Of a stretch of DNA of 36,748 nucleotides, positions 8,081 through 16,781 are shown one piece after another. The notes under the pieces are model-generated. The model made no database searches, was not told the DNA's origin, and saw only the letters and a list, made by a program, of their open reading frames with translations. Each line of letters begins with the position of its first letter. The first letter of the stretch is position 1. The position numbers were made by a program, and so were the translations under genes. The stretch is from an uncultured Opitutia bacterium (lineage in GTDB: Bacteria > Verrucomicrobiota > Verrucomicrobiia > Opitutales > Opitutaceae): assembly GCA_903862955.1 (NCBI GenBank), contig CAIPAH010000015.1, forward strand, positions 1 to 36,748, read 5' to 3'.

Positions 8081-8230
8081 GAAGGAAAGGGAAGGGGAAA
8101 AGTGAGAGGGATCAGTCGCCGGTCAGCCATCTTCCCGGAATCTGACTGGAATAGTTATCTTTTGGGCGGAGGCGAGCCCCAAGCTGCCGGGCATTGCGCG
8201 ACGGGCGCCATGCTGGTAGGGTGAAGTTGA

Positions 8231-8743
8231 ATGATTCGTAAACCGTTGCTAACCGGGGTTCGCGCCGTCGCGATTGTGGAGGCCTGCAAGGCCGCCCTCG
8301 TGCTGCTGGTCGGTTTCGGCCTGCTCGCGCTCATCCACCGGGACGTGCAGGCGCTCGCGGAAAAATTCGTCCGCCACAGCCATCTCAACCCTGCCGGCAA
8401 ATATCCCCGCATCTTTATCGACGCCTCGGAACGCGTGACGGACGCGAATCTGTGGTTCCTGGCCGCGCTGGCCACGCTGTATTCCGTGGTGCGCGCAATC
8501 GAGGCCTATGGCTTGTGGCACGAACGGCGCTGGGCGGAGTGGTTCGCGCTGGCCTCGAGCGCGATTTACCTGCCCGTGGAGGTTTACGAACTGATGCACA
8601 AGTTCGGCCCGGTGAAGTTCTCGATTTTCATCACGAACGTCGTCGTCGTGCTCTACATGGCCTACGCGCTGAAGCACTCCGCCGATCAGGATCGGGAGCT
8701 GGCTGAGGCAACGCCTCCGCCACCAGCTCCGCCTAATACGTGA
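8231..8743 (+). CDS. DUF2127-like membrane protein
   Basis: 170 residues. It starts RKPLLTGVRAVAIVEACKAA, then has hydrophobic helices near 17-37, 78-95, 108-120 and 130-148, with the conserved-looking RAIEAYGLWHERRWAEWFA between the second and third, the hallmark of DUF2127 proteins. The family is an uncharacterised group of small integral membrane proteins. The C-terminus ends in a Pro-rich tail. Its last 11 nt overlap the end of the convergent asparaginase gene. Confidence 0.8.
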   Translation: MIRKPLLTGVRAVAIVEACKAALVLLVGFGLLALIHRDVQALAEKFVRHSHLNPAGKYPRIFIDASERVTDANLWFLAALATLYSVVRAIEAYGLWHERRWAEWFALASSAIYLPVEVYELMHKFGPVKFSIFITNVVVVLYMAYALKHSADQDRELAEATPPPPAPPNT

Positions 8744-9743
8744 AAAACAGCTCCTGCAACGCGCGCGGGTCGGCCGTGCGCGTCAGGCCGAGCATCAGCA
8801 GCACGCGGCATTTCTGGGGATTCAGCTCGTCGGCGGCGATGAAGCCGAGTTCGTCATCATCGATCTCGATGTTGCGCTCGACCACGCCGCCCCCGGTGCG
8901 CGAGCTGCGCACAATCGCAACACCCGCGCGCGCGGCTGCCGCGGCGGCGGCGAGCGCGGCCTCGTTGAGGTTGCCGTCGCCGACCCCGGCGATGACGAGG
9001 CCCTTGGCCCCGGCGCGGACGGCGGCGTCGATCAGCTCGCGGCCCATGCCGGCGTGCGCGTAAACGATGTCCACGCGCGGCAGGCTCGTGAGTCCGCTGG
9101 CGGAAAATTCGCTGGCCACGGTGTGGCGGCGCACGGGCGGGGCGTAGAGGTGCAACCGGCCGGCGTGGACGAGGCCGGCGAGGCCGCGGTGCGAGGCCTT
9201 GAATGTGCCGACCTGGGTCGTGTTCGTCTTGCTCACCTCGCGGGCGAAATGGATCTCGTCGTTGGCCACGACCAGCACGCCGCGGTTGCGCGTGTCGGGA
9301 TGGGCGGCGACGGCCACCGCGTTGTAGAGGTTCATCGGGCCGTCCGCGCTGATCTCCGTGGCCGGGCGCATGGCGCCGACGAGGACGATCGGCTTGGCGC
9401 TGTGCACGACGAGGTTCAGGAAATAGCCTGTCTCCTCCATCGTGTCGGTGCCGTGCGTGATGACCACGGCCGCGATGTCGGGGTCGGCGAGTGCGGCCTC
9501 GGCGCGGGCGGCGAGTTTCAGCCAGATGGCCTCATTCATGTCCTGGCTGCCGAGCGCGGCGACCTGCTCGACCTCGAGGCGGGCGAGCGTGGCGAGCTGG
9601 GGCACGGCCGCGATGAGCGCATCGATGGAGAATGCGCCCGCCTGGTAGCTGCGGGAGCTGCCCGTCTGGGCGCCGGCGATCGTGCCGCCGGTGGCGAGCA
9701 CGCGAACACGCGGCAGGGGCGCGGGGTGGGTGGATGGGGCCAT
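8733..9743 (-). CDS. L-asparaginase (bacterial type I/II fold)
   Basis: 336 residues from the ATG at 9743. Both catalytic signatures are present: VLATGGTIAG (about 15-24, nucleophilic Thr) and VVITHGTDTMEET (94-106, with the Thr-Asp-Lys relay region). GAMRPATEISADGPMNLYNAV follows as expected. The enzyme hydrolyses asparagine (and often glutamine) to aspartate and ammonia. No signal peptide is evident, so a cytoplasmic enzyme is more likely than a periplasmic one. Two upstream in-frame ATGs (9764, 9833) give arginine-rich extensions; no start has a clear ribosome site. It is divergent from the Gfo/Idh gene. Confidence 0.93.
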   Translation of the reverse strand: MAPSTHPAPLPRVRVLATGGTIAGAQTGSSRSYQAGAFSIDALIAAVPQLATLARLEVEQVAALGSQDMNEAIWLKLAARAEAALADPDIAAVVITHGTDTMEETGYFLNLVVHSAKPIVLVGAMRPATEISADGPMNLYNAVAVAAHPDTRNRGVLVVANDEIHFAREVSKTNTTQVGTFKASHRGLAGLVHAGRLHLYAPPVRRHTVASEFSASGLTSLPRVDIVYAHAGMGRELIDAAVRAGAKGLVIAGVGDGNLNEAALAAAAAAARAGVAIVRSSRTGGGVVERNIEIDDDELGFIAADELNPQKCRVLLMLGLTRTADPRALQELFFTY

Positions 9744-9844
9744 CGGTGACCGGATAGTGCACATCGGCCCGCGGGATGAAAATACAGAATACACGCATAG
9801 TCTGCGCTGGAACCGCCGGGCGCGCGGGCGCAAAGTGGCTCACC

Positions 9845-10759
9845 ATGAATCCGCCCCGCGATTTGAAACTCGGCATCATTGGGCTCGATACGTCGCACGT
9901 GCTCGTCTTCAGCGACACGTTCAACAATCCCGCCTCCAAACAAGCGATGAAGGGCGCGCGGGTGACCATGGCGTGGCCGGGCGGCTCGCCGGATGTGGAT
10001 TCCAGCATCAGCCGCGTGGCCGGCTATACGGCCGAGCTGAAGGACAAATTTGGGGTCACGATCGTGGACAGCCCGGAGGCGGTGGCGCAGGTGTGCGACG
10101 CGATCCTGCTCACGTCGCTCGACGGCCGCACGCATCCCGGGCAGTTCGCGAAGATCGCGCCGTTCGGCAAACCGGTGTTCATGGACAAGCCCTTCGCCGT
10201 GAGCACGGCGGACGCGAAGGCGATGTTCGCGATGGCGAAGAAGCACAACGTGAAGCTGTTTTCGTCATCGTCGCTGCGCTTCACCGAGGCGCTGGTCAAG
10301 GTGGTGACGCCGGAGAACAAGGCGACGGTCAAGGGCGCGGATTTCTGTGGCGCGGCGGCGCATGAGCCGACGAACCCGGGGCTTTACTGGTACGGCATCC
10401 ACGCCGTCGAGATGCTCTACACGACGATGGGCCGCGGCTGCCGGAGCGTACGCTGCGTCTCAAACGCCGACTACGACGTGGCGACCGGAATCTGGGCGGA
10501 CGGGCGGCTCGGCACCGTGCGCGGCAACCGCACCGGGAACTACGAGATGCACGGCCTGGTGCACTTTGAGAAGACGACGGTGCCGGTGAACGTGCAGACG
10601 CAAGTGAAGCCGTTCTATGCCAGCCTCGCGGAGGCGTTTCTGGCGTTCTTCCAGGGCGGGGCCACGCCGATCGACCCGGAGGAGACGATTGAGCTCATCC
10701 GCTTCATCGAGGCGGCGAACGAGAGCAGCGCGAATGGCGGCAAGGAAGTGCAGCTGTAA
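9845..10759 (+). CDS. Gfo/Idh/MocA family oxidoreductase
   Basis: 304 residues from the ATG at 9845. The Rossmann loop is the variant LGIIGLDTSHV (9-19) rather than GxGxxG, a form seen in a branch of the Gfo/Idh family. The cofactor/active-site motif is KPVFMDKPFAVS (DKP in place of EKP, about 117-128). The C-terminal half has the predicted beta-sheet substrate domain (YWYGIHAVEMLYTTMG). Such enzymes oxidise or epimerise sugars and cyclitols with NAD(P). It is 85 nt upstream of a GH36-like gene on the same strand, so it probably processes the sugar released by that enzyme. An upstream extension in frame to 9776 is not supported. Confidence 0.88.
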   Translation: MNPPRDLKLGIIGLDTSHVLVFSDTFNNPASKQAMKGARVTMAWPGGSPDVDSSISRVAGYTAELKDKFGVTIVDSPEAVAQVCDAILLTSLDGRTHPGQFAKIAPFGKPVFMDKPFAVSTADAKAMFAMAKKHNVKLFSSSSLRFTEALVKVVTPENKATVKGADFCGAAAHEPTNPGLYWYGIHAVEMLYTTMGRGCRSVRCVSNADYDVATGIWADGRLGTVRGNRTGNYEMHGLVHFEKTTVPVNVQTQVKPFYASLAEAFLAFFQGGATPIDPEETIELIRFIEAANESSANGGKEVQL

Positions 10760-10804
10760 ATGCATGGTGGGGTCACGGAACCCTGCCGTCATGGACGCAA
10801 GAAG

Positions 10805-10823
10805 GCGGGATCGGCGATCCCGC
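10805..10823. repeat. Perfect 8-bp hairpin between the Gfo/Idh and GH36 genes
   Basis: GCGGGATC-GGC-GATCCCGC is a perfect stem with a 3-nt loop, 22 nt before the GH36 start. It may modulate translation or processing of the downstream message. It resembles the central part of short palindromic elements seen elsewhere in such genomes. Confidence 0.6.
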
Positions 10824-10844
10824 TCTACACCGGAAACCCCCTTC

Positions 10845-13289
10845 ATGAAGATCACCTTCCACGCCGGTATGTTCAGTTGGAGCGCAGGGCACTTCGCGTT
10901 CGGTCCGGGCGGGCCGAAGCTGATGCTCGATGGCCGCAAGGCGGCGCTGCGTTTTGCCGGCGTGAAGGGCCCGGCGCGCAAGCGAACCGCGACGTGGCGC
11001 GGGGCGAAGGCGAAGTTGGTGCAGGAAATTGTCCAGGAATCGGCGGACCGCGTGCGTGTGACCAGCACGCTGCGCAACCCCGGCTTGCGGCCCGTGGCGG
11101 TGAATCACGTGACCTTGTTCGAGTGCGCGCGCCTGGCGCTGGGCCCCGCGCCGGCTGACGTGCGGATCCTTGAGCAGAGCGCCTACATGGGCCGCGTGCG
11201 CACGCCGCGGCAGATGCTGACGGGCAGCGACGGGCTGAAGGCGCTCGACGGCACGATGGCTGGATTCACCGGCCATAATCACACGGTTTTCTACAATCCC
11301 GCGACGCGGCGCGCCCTGCTGATCGGCTTCGAGACCGTGGACCGCTGGCTGCCGAATCTCAGCGGGCGGATGCGGCTCGCGGCCGGGCGGACAATCTCGG
11401 GCGCGGACAATGTCGACGGCGGCACGGCCAAGTCGGCCGCGGCGAAAGACCCGGACGCCGTGGTGAAAGTCCCGGCCTTCCGCCGGTTCACGATCGATTT
11501 TGACGGGGGCGACTATCCGCTCGCGCCGGGCGAAACCCTGGCGCTGGGAAATTTTGTGATCGAGGCGGGGGCTGATCCGCTGGCGCTGCTCGGGGCGCAC
11601 GGCGACCGGATCAAGTCGCGCAACGACTTCGCCTCCGCGCCGCCGCCGCTCGCCAACTGGTGCAGCTGGTATCCCTACCGGCTCGGCGTGAGCGAGCAGA
11701 ACGTGCTCGCCACGGCCCGCGCCGCGCGCGGGAGGCACCTGGAGCAGCTGGGGTTGAAATACCTGCAGCTGGATCTCGGCTGGGAGAAGGACAACATCCC
11801 GACTTACTTCGAGGAAAACGACCGCTTTTCCCGCGGGTTGGGCTGGCTGAGCGGCGAGTTGCGCAAGGAATCGTTCGAACTCGGAGTGTGGGTCGGCGTG
11901 CTCTGCGTGGCGGACACGCATCCGATCGCGAAGGAACATCCCGAGTGGCTGCTGCGCGGCGCCGACGGCAAACCGTTCGTCAACTATCACTGGTTCTGGG
12001 AGCCGTTCTGCCCGGTGTATGCGCTCGATGTGTCGCACTTGGGCGCGCAGGGTTGGTTGCGGGAAAACTTTACGGCGTTGGCCGAGAAGGGCGTGCGCTA
12101 TGTGAAGTGGGATTTCGCGGGGGTGGTCACGGGTGAGAAGCTGCGTCAGCGGCACGATCCGCGGCTGGTCAACCCGCGGGCCATTGAGGCGGTGCGCAAG
12201 GCGTTCCGCATCGCGCAGGACGCGCTGAACTCAACCGGCGAGACGGCGCTGATGATTGACTGCTCCGGCACCGACGCCGCTGCCGCGGGGATCACCGCGC
12301 TGAGTTACGCGAACATGGACACGGGCAACACGGGTCTCGGCTGGCGGCATCTGCGCGAAGTCTACACGAGCTACGCCTGTCATCTCTTCAAACAGCGCTG
12401 GGCGCTGCTGCAGCCGTCGTGCCTCGTGGTGGGTTTGCCCGGCACGCTCGAGGAGGCGCGGATGCGCGCGACCGTCACGTTCATGGGCGCGGGCCACGTG
12501 GACATCGGCGACGACTTGACAACGCTGCCGGAGGACCGGTGGGCGGTGTTGCTCGCAACGCTGCCGCCAAACGGCACGCCGGCGACGCCGGTGGACCTCT
12601 TTCACCCCGTCAAGACCGGCACGGTGCCCTACCTGACGCTGATCAAGGCGAAGGAGAAGACGGACGCGAAGACGGCGCGCTTGTTGGCGCGGGAGACACC
12701 GGCTGAGCGTGAGCCGGGCGGCGCCACGATTTGGACCCTGCCGGTGCGCGCGGACTGGGATGAATGGACGCTCGTGGCGGTCTGCAACTGGACGGAGCCC
12801 GCGGCCGAGATTGGCTCGGGCGTGAACCTGGCGCGGCGTTTCCAAGTCGAGCTCACGCGACTCGGCCTGCCGGCGAATGCGCAACTTTGGGCCTACGAAT
12901 TCTGGTCGGGGCAGTTTCTCGGCGTGATCCCGCGGATGGAGCGGCCGGTGTCGGCTTACCGTCACCCGGGCGACTTCGCGAATCCGATCCAAGAATCGGG
13001 ACCGGGTCTGTTCGACATCGGTTTTCACGGCCCGGCGGTGAAACTTGTCGTGCTGCGGAAACCGCGGCCGCATCCCTGGCCGGTGGGCACGAGTTTTCAC
13101 CAGAGCGGTGGCCGCGAGTTGTCGGACGTGCGCTGGGACGCCGCAAGTCGCACGCTCTCGGGCAAGCTGCTGCGGCCCACGGGCGAAAGCGGCTTCATCA
13201 TGATCGCCGGTGTCCCGGATCTGAGCGGCGTGCGCAAGCTACCGCTGATCGCCACGGCGGACGTGACGGCGTGGTCAGTGCGGTTTTGA
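10845..13289 (+). CDS. GH36-like (clan GH-D) glycoside hydrolase, alpha-galactosidase type
   Basis: 814 residues from the ATG at 10845. An N-terminal beta-sandwich (1 to about 260) precedes a TIM barrel starting NWCSWYPYR (about 270-278). YLQLDLGWEKD is the usual second strand; GVRYVKWDFAG supplies the candidate nucleophile Asp423; and MIDCSGTDAAAAG supplies the candidate acid/base Asp477. A C-terminal beta domain follows. Family members hydrolyse or transfer alpha-galactosyl (or alpha-GalNAc) groups; the exact sugar cannot be read from sequence. No signal peptide: the enzyme is likely cytoplasmic. The in-frame extension upstream to 10617 overlaps the Gfo/Idh gene and is arginine-rich, so it was dropped. 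Confidence 0.82.
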   Translation: MKITFHAGMFSWSAGHFAFGPGGPKLMLDGRKAALRFAGVKGPARKRTATWRGAKAKLVQEIVQESADRVRVTSTLRNPGLRPVAVNHVTLFECARLALGPAPADVRILEQSAYMGRVRTPRQMLTGSDGLKALDGTMAGFTGHNHTVFYNPATRRALLIGFETVDRWLPNLSGRMRLAAGRTISGADNVDGGTAKSAAAKDPDAVVKVPAFRRFTIDFDGGDYPLAPGETLALGNFVIEAGADPLALLGAHGDRIKSRNDFASAPPPLANWCSWYPYRLGVSEQNVLATARAARGRHLEQLGLKYLQLDLGWEKDNIPTYFEENDRFSRGLGWLSGELRKESFELGVWVGVLCVADTHPIAKEHPEWLLRGADGKPFVNYHWFWEPFCPVYALDVSHLGAQGWLRENFTALAEKGVRYVKWDFAGVVTGEKLRQRHDPRLVNPRAIEAVRKAFRIAQDALNSTGETALMIDCSGTDAAAAGITALSYANMDTGNTGLGWRHLREVYTSYACHLFKQRWALLQPSCLVVGLPGTLEEARMRATVTFMGAGHVDIGDDLTTLPEDRWAVLLATLPPNGTPATPVDLFHPVKTGTVPYLTLIKAKEKTDAKTARLLARETPAEREPGGATIWTLPVRADWDEWTLVAVCNWTEPAAEIGSGVNLARRFQVELTRLGLPANAQLWAYEFWSGQFLGVIPRMERPVSAYRHPGDFANPIQESGPGLFDIGFHGPAVKLVVLRKPRPHPWPVGTSFHQSGGRELSDVRWDAASRTLSGKLLRPTGESGFIMIAGVPDLSGVRKLPLIATADVTAWSVRF

Positions 13290-13310
13290 AGCTTCGGGAA
13301 TCGAGCTGAA

Positions 13311-13424
13311 GTTGGCCATGAAGAGGCACAAAACGGCGCAAGAAAAGACCTTGGGATTCGGGTCAGGAGCCAGAATCGAAGCGGCAGAATTTTTTGCGCC
13401 GTTTTGTGCCTCTTCGTGGCCAAC
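13311..13424. repeat. Long inverted repeat, GGCCACGAAGAGGCAC family (copy 1)
   Basis: Left arm 13311-13346 and right arm 13390-13424 are near-perfect reverse complements over about 31 bp (one mismatch in the GGCCA(T/C)GAAGAGGC part), separated by 43 nt. It lies between the convergent GH36 and enolase-superfamily genes, where it could act as a bidirectional terminator or message stabiliser. Confidence 0.9.
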
Positions 13425-13436
13425 CTTCTGGAGGAA

Positions 13437-14579
13437 TCAGAGTTGCGCGACCGATTCGAGACACCGCGCGGCGCGCTCATCGGGCGTGAGGCCGAGGCCG
13501 GGGCCGGTGGGGACGGCGAGCACGTCGTGGGTCGGGGCGAGTGTTTTCCCGACGAGCGAGTCGGCGAGGAATTGCGGGCCGTTCAGGGCGCACGGCCGGG
13601 TGATTCCGGCCCAGGCATAAAGCTGCGCGGCGGCGGCGAGCGAGAAATCCGGGTCGGTCAGACCCGAGCCGAGCACGATGAGGCCGGCAGCGTGGAGCTG
13701 GTTGACGATCGACACGGACGGCCAGAGCCCGGCGTTGCGCGCGGGTTTGAGCGCCATCCCATCCATCAGGCCGAGCGCGATGAATTCCGCGGCGACCTCG
13801 GGGCCGACAATGCCTTCGTCCATCAGGATGGGCAGGGCTCCCTGCTTTTTCAGTGCCTGGTAGCCACGGATTGCCGTGGGTGGCAGCGGTGACTCGAGCA
13901 CGTCCACGCCGGCCGCGCGCAGCTTGGGCGCGATCGCCAGCGCCTGCTCGGGAGTGTAGCCGGTGTTGGCGTCGGCCCAGAGAAAACCGTCCGGCGCGAA
14001 GGCGCGCACACGGCGCGCAAGGTCGAGGTCGTATTCGGCGGACTGCGGATAGCCGACCTTGATGTTGAAATTCCGGTAACCGCGCGCGCGGCCCTCGGTG
14101 AGCTGCTGTTCGATGACAGCGGGTTTCGGCGACGCGACGGTCCAGCTGAGCGTGAGCGAAGGCGGCGCCGAGTTGGGCGGACCGAACAGCTTCCACACGG
14201 GGACGCCGCGCTGTTTTCCGACGAGGTCATGGCAAGCGAGGTCGAGCGCGGCCTTGCAGAGGGGTTGGCCGGTGGAGAACGCGGGGCGGATCGCGTGGTT
14301 CATCGCAGCGTGGAGGCCGGCGAAGTCGGCCGGGTCGCGTCCCAGCACGAGCGGCGCGAGGTAGTGGCGCAGGGTCGTCATGACGGTCTCGACCGTCTCG
14401 TAGGTCCACGACGGCACGGGCACGGCCTGGCCCCAGCCGGTGCGGCCCTCGGCGTCGGTGAGGCGAACGAGCACGCTGGGCCGGGTGACGCGGCCGTCGG
14501 GGCCCGGCGCGAAGAACTTGAACTCACCCGCGACGGCGTAGTCGAAGCGGCCGATTTCGACTTGGACAATTTTGCTCAT
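13437..14579 (-). CDS. Enolase-superfamily protein (mandelate racemase/muconate lactonizing type)
   Basis: 380 residues with the two-domain layout: capping domain to about 130, then a barrel. Barrel residues: Lys174 in NFNIKVG (the first Lys of the usual KxK is Asn172), metal ligands Asp203 (WADANTGY), Glu229 (LESPLP) and Asp254 (MDEGI), and Lys278 in MALKPARNAG. The Lys/Lys pair places it in the MLE-like subgroup (epimerases, cycloisomerases, synthases) rather than the His-Asp mandelate racemase subgroup. The specific reaction is unknown; the context with dehydrogenases, a TIM-barrel isomerase and a heparinase-like protein suggests a sugar or sugar acid. It is the last gene of the minus-strand trio and is separated from its upstream neighbour by a large hairpin. 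Confidence 0.85.
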   Translation of the reverse strand: MSKIVQVEIGRFDYAVAGEFKFFAPGPDGRVTRPSVLVRLTDAEGRTGWGQAVPVPSWTYETVETVMTTLRHYLAPLVLGRDPADFAGLHAAMNHAIRPAFSTGQPLCKAALDLACHDLVGKQRGVPVWKLFGPPNSAPPSLTLSWTVASPKPAVIEQQLTEGRARGYRNFNIKVGYPQSAEYDLDLARRVRAFAPDGFLWADANTGYTPEQALAIAPKLRAAGVDVLESPLPPTAIRGYQALKKQGALPILMDEGIVGPEVAAEFIALGLMDGMALKPARNAGLWPSVSIVNQLHAAGLIVLGSGLTDPDFSLAAAAQLYAWAGITRPCALNGPQFLADSLVGKTLAPTHDVLAVPTGPGLGLTPDERAARCLESVAQL

Positions 14580-14593
14580 CGGATCGGAGTGGG

Positions 14594-14697
14594 TTGGCCA
14601 CGAAGAGGCACAAGAAGGCGCAAAAAAGAAAACATGCGGAGTCCGGGTTGGAAATCAGGGGCCGAGTTTTGCGCTTTTTGTGCCTCTTCGTGGCCAA
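14594..14697. repeat. Long inverted repeat, GGCCACGAAGAGGCAC family (copy 2)
   Basis: Left arm 14594-14625 pairs with right arm 14667-14697. The arms match those of the copy at 13311-13424 but with GCACAAGAAGGCGC in place of GCACAAAACGGCGC. It fills the gap between the TIM-barrel isomerase and enolase-superfamily genes, so it is inside a presumed operon. Confidence 0.88.
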
Positions 14698-14700
14698 AAA

Positions 14701-15597
14701 TCAGGATGCCGCCGGATTGAGCGCGGGGTTGCGGAGGAAGCGGGCGTGGACCTCGCGGATGTAATCGCGGGAACGCCGGGCGGTTTCGTAGGGATCACCG
14801 CCGAGGTCGTAGGCCTGCGAGACGATCGGGCCGGTATAGCCGCGGGACCAGAGCACGCCGAGCGCACCGGCGATGTCGATGTTGCCGTCGTGCAGCGGGC
14901 GCGTGCGGAACGGCTCAGCGGGCTTCGGCCAGCCGTTGAGCACGGCGAAATAACCGAGGCGCTCCATGCCGGGCTGTGCCATCAGTTCGGCGAAGTCGGG
15001 CACGCCGAGGTGGAAGTGGGAGTGAAAAATGGCGACGCCGGGGCGGATGACCTTGGCGCCTGCGTCGCGGAGCACGCGCAATTCGGCGGCGGGCGTGTCG
15101 ATGATGAACCAGACGTGGTTGTAGAGATTGCCGGTCATGCCCTTCGCGCCGAGGGCGTCGTCGGCCGCGCGCACGATGCGGGCGGTGCGCTCCCAGTGGC
15201 GCGGTTCGGCCTTGGCGGAACCGGCCTCGCGGTAGTCCGGCGGGCTGGCGCCGGCGGGATTGCTGAAGACGGTGAAGTTGAGGAACGCGTGCGGGTCGAT
15301 CGCGTGGAGCCGGTCAATGATGCGCCGCGTGCGCTCGATCTCGGCGTCGAGCTTGGGAAATTCGTCGTCGGTCGCGCCCTTGGCGACGACATACATGCCC
15401 GCGTGCTTCAGCCCGCTGGACTTGAACGCCGCGGCGGCCTCGTTCCAGGACTTGTCGTCGTCCGGCTCGATCGGGTGAAGCTCGTAGCCGTCGAAGCCCA
15501 GGTCCGCCGCGATCGCGAGCCGCGTGCGGAACGGATAATTGCGGCGGTGGCCGGCAAAGTGGTTGTTGAAGAGGTAGAGGGGATTGAGCGGGGGCAT
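14701..15597 (-). CDS. Sugar phosphate isomerase/epimerase-like TIM-barrel protein
   Basis: 298 residues with the xylose-isomerase-like (AP endonuclease 2) barrel pattern: FDGYELHPIEPDD near 35-47, GMYVVAKG near 67-74, GNLYNHVWFIID near 155-166, IFHSHFHLGVPDF near 190-202 and PLHDGNIDIAGALGVL near 233-248, which supply the acidic and His residues that usually bind the divalent metal. The family includes sugar isomerases, epimerases and inosose dehydratases. Together with the upstream Gfo/Idh gene (110 nt) this is the classical pairing for inositol- or ketosugar-type catabolism. Cytoplasmic. Confidence 0.85.
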   Translation of the reverse strand: MPPLNPLYLFNNHFAGHRRNYPFRTRLAIAADLGFDGYELHPIEPDDDKSWNEAAAAFKSSGLKHAGMYVVAKGATDDEFPKLDAEIERTRRIIDRLHAIDPHAFLNFTVFSNPAGASPPDYREAGSAKAEPRHWERTARIVRAADDALGAKGMTGNLYNHVWFIIDTPAAELRVLRDAGAKVIRPGVAIFHSHFHLGVPDFAELMAQPGMERLGYFAVLNGWPKPAEPFRTRPLHDGNIDIAGALGVLWSRGYTGPIVSQAYDLGGDPYETARRSRDYIREVHARFLRNPALNPAAS

Positions 15598-15611
15598 GGG
15601 GAATGGCGACG

Positions 15612-15639
15612 AATGACCAATGTCTAATGCCTAATGCCG
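15612..15639. repeat. Four imperfect 7-nt repeats AATGNCN
   Basis: AATGACC, AATGTCT, AATGCCT and AATGCCG follow each other with exact 7-nt spacing, 15 nt upstream of the start of the isomerase gene (on the opposite strand it reads CATTAGGCATTAGAC-like). It lies in that gene's leader. Divergence between units argues against recent slippage. Confidence 0.75.
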
Positions 15640-15707
15640 ATAGACAAAAGGCCGTCGAGGGCGGGGAGATAGGTGTCGGGCTTTCAATGCTCAACTGATC
15701 GCGGACT

Positions 15708-16781
15708 TCAGTCGGCGATCCTCACTGCCTGTTGCGTGTGGGCGGAAGCGAGGAGGGCGTCGAAGACGCCGTGGATGCGCAGGTCGTGCGCGAGGGTGTG
15801 GGACGTCGGACGGTTTTCCCGGATCGCGGCGGTCAGGTCGCGGATGGGAAAGACGAGCGTGTCGTCCCATGGCGGCGGCGCGTCGCGGAGCTTGGTCTCG
15901 GCGAGCGGCGCCTCGCCGACATACGCGTAGTGGTGCAGCGACTGCTTCGCGCCCATCGGCAGGAAGCAGAGGTCCATACCGGCCTTGGTGCCGCGGAACT
16001 CCACGTTGTGACGGTCGGGGCCGTGCTCGGCGGCGCGGCGCTCCCAGTGGATCGTGAGGCCGCCGTCGCAGATGATCTCCGCGGCGAGACGCCCATCGAC
16101 GTTGAGGCAGGGCGGCACGCGCTCGGTCGTGAGCGGGAAGTAGTTGCCGGTGGTGCCGAAGAGGATGCGCGGCTTGAAAAGGTCGCCGAGCACGAAGCTC
16201 AGCCAGTCGAGGTCGTAGGGGCCCCAGTCGAACGAAATGCCGCCGCCGTTTTTGGCCGGGTCGTTGCGCCAGGGTGGGAGCACGGTGCCGGGTTTGCCGG
16301 CCAGGGTCACCTGCTCGAAGTGCACGCGGTAGAGCTGACCGAGTTCACCGTCGGCGACCAGCTGGCGGGCGCGGCGGGCCGTCTCGGAGTTGTGGTAACG
16401 CGAGGAGCAGCAGTTGACGCGGAGATGCGGGACGGTCTGGTGCACCGCGATGACTTCCCGGACCTCGGCCTGGGTGAGGAAGAAGGGCTTCTCGCAGCAG
16501 ACGTGCTTGCCGGCCCTCAGGGCGGCGATCGTCATCGGCTTGTGCAGGAAGGGCGGCGTGGCGATGTAGACCGCGTCCACCTCGGGGTCGGCGAGCAACT
16601 GGTGGTAGTCGGGGTAGATCTTCTTCACCGCGACGAGGTCGGCGAGTTTCCGCGCGGCCTCGGGGTTGACGTCGGACACGGCAACGGCGACGGAACCGCG
16701 GCCCTCGGTGAAAACGCGGGCCATGAGGTTGGCGATGACACCGGCGCCGATGATGCCGTAACGAACGGGAACGTTGGACAT
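15708..16781 (-). CDS. Gfo/Idh/MocA family oxidoreductase
   Basis: 357 residues from the ATG at 16781. The Rossmann loop YGIIGAGVIANLMAR (8-22) has the full GxGxxxxN-like pattern, and GKHVCCEKPFFLT supplies the EKP motif. SFDWGPYDLDWLSFVLGD replaces the more common GxxxDxGxHxxD segment, and the C-terminal domain is beta-rich. It is predicted to oxidise a sugar with NAD(P). First gene of the minus-strand trio (dehydrogenase, isomerase, enolase-superfamily) and divergent from the heparinase-like gene, with which it shares a 126-nt control region. Confidence 0.9.
   Translation of the reverse strand: MSNVPVRYGIIGAGVIANLMARVFTEGRGSVAVAVSDVNPEAARKLADLVAVKKIYPDYHQLLADPEVDAVYIATPPFLHKPMTIAALRAGKHVCCEKPFFLTQAEVREVIAVHQTVPHLRVNCCSSRYHNSETARRARQLVADGELGQLYRVHFEQVTLAGKPGTVLPPWRNDPAKNGGGISFDWGPYDLDWLSFVLGDLFKPRILFGTTGNYFPLTTERVPPCLNVDGRLAAEIICDGGLTIHWERRAAEHGPDRHNVEFRGTKAGMDLCFLPMGAKQSLHHYAYVGEAPLAETKLRDAPPPWDDTLVFPIRDLTAAIRENRPTSHTLAHDLRIHGVFDALLASAHTQQAVRIAD

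Noticed and set aside
10773-12155. 460-codon minus-strand open frame
   Set aside because: Antisense to GH36 with Arg/His-rich composition and no recognisable motif.
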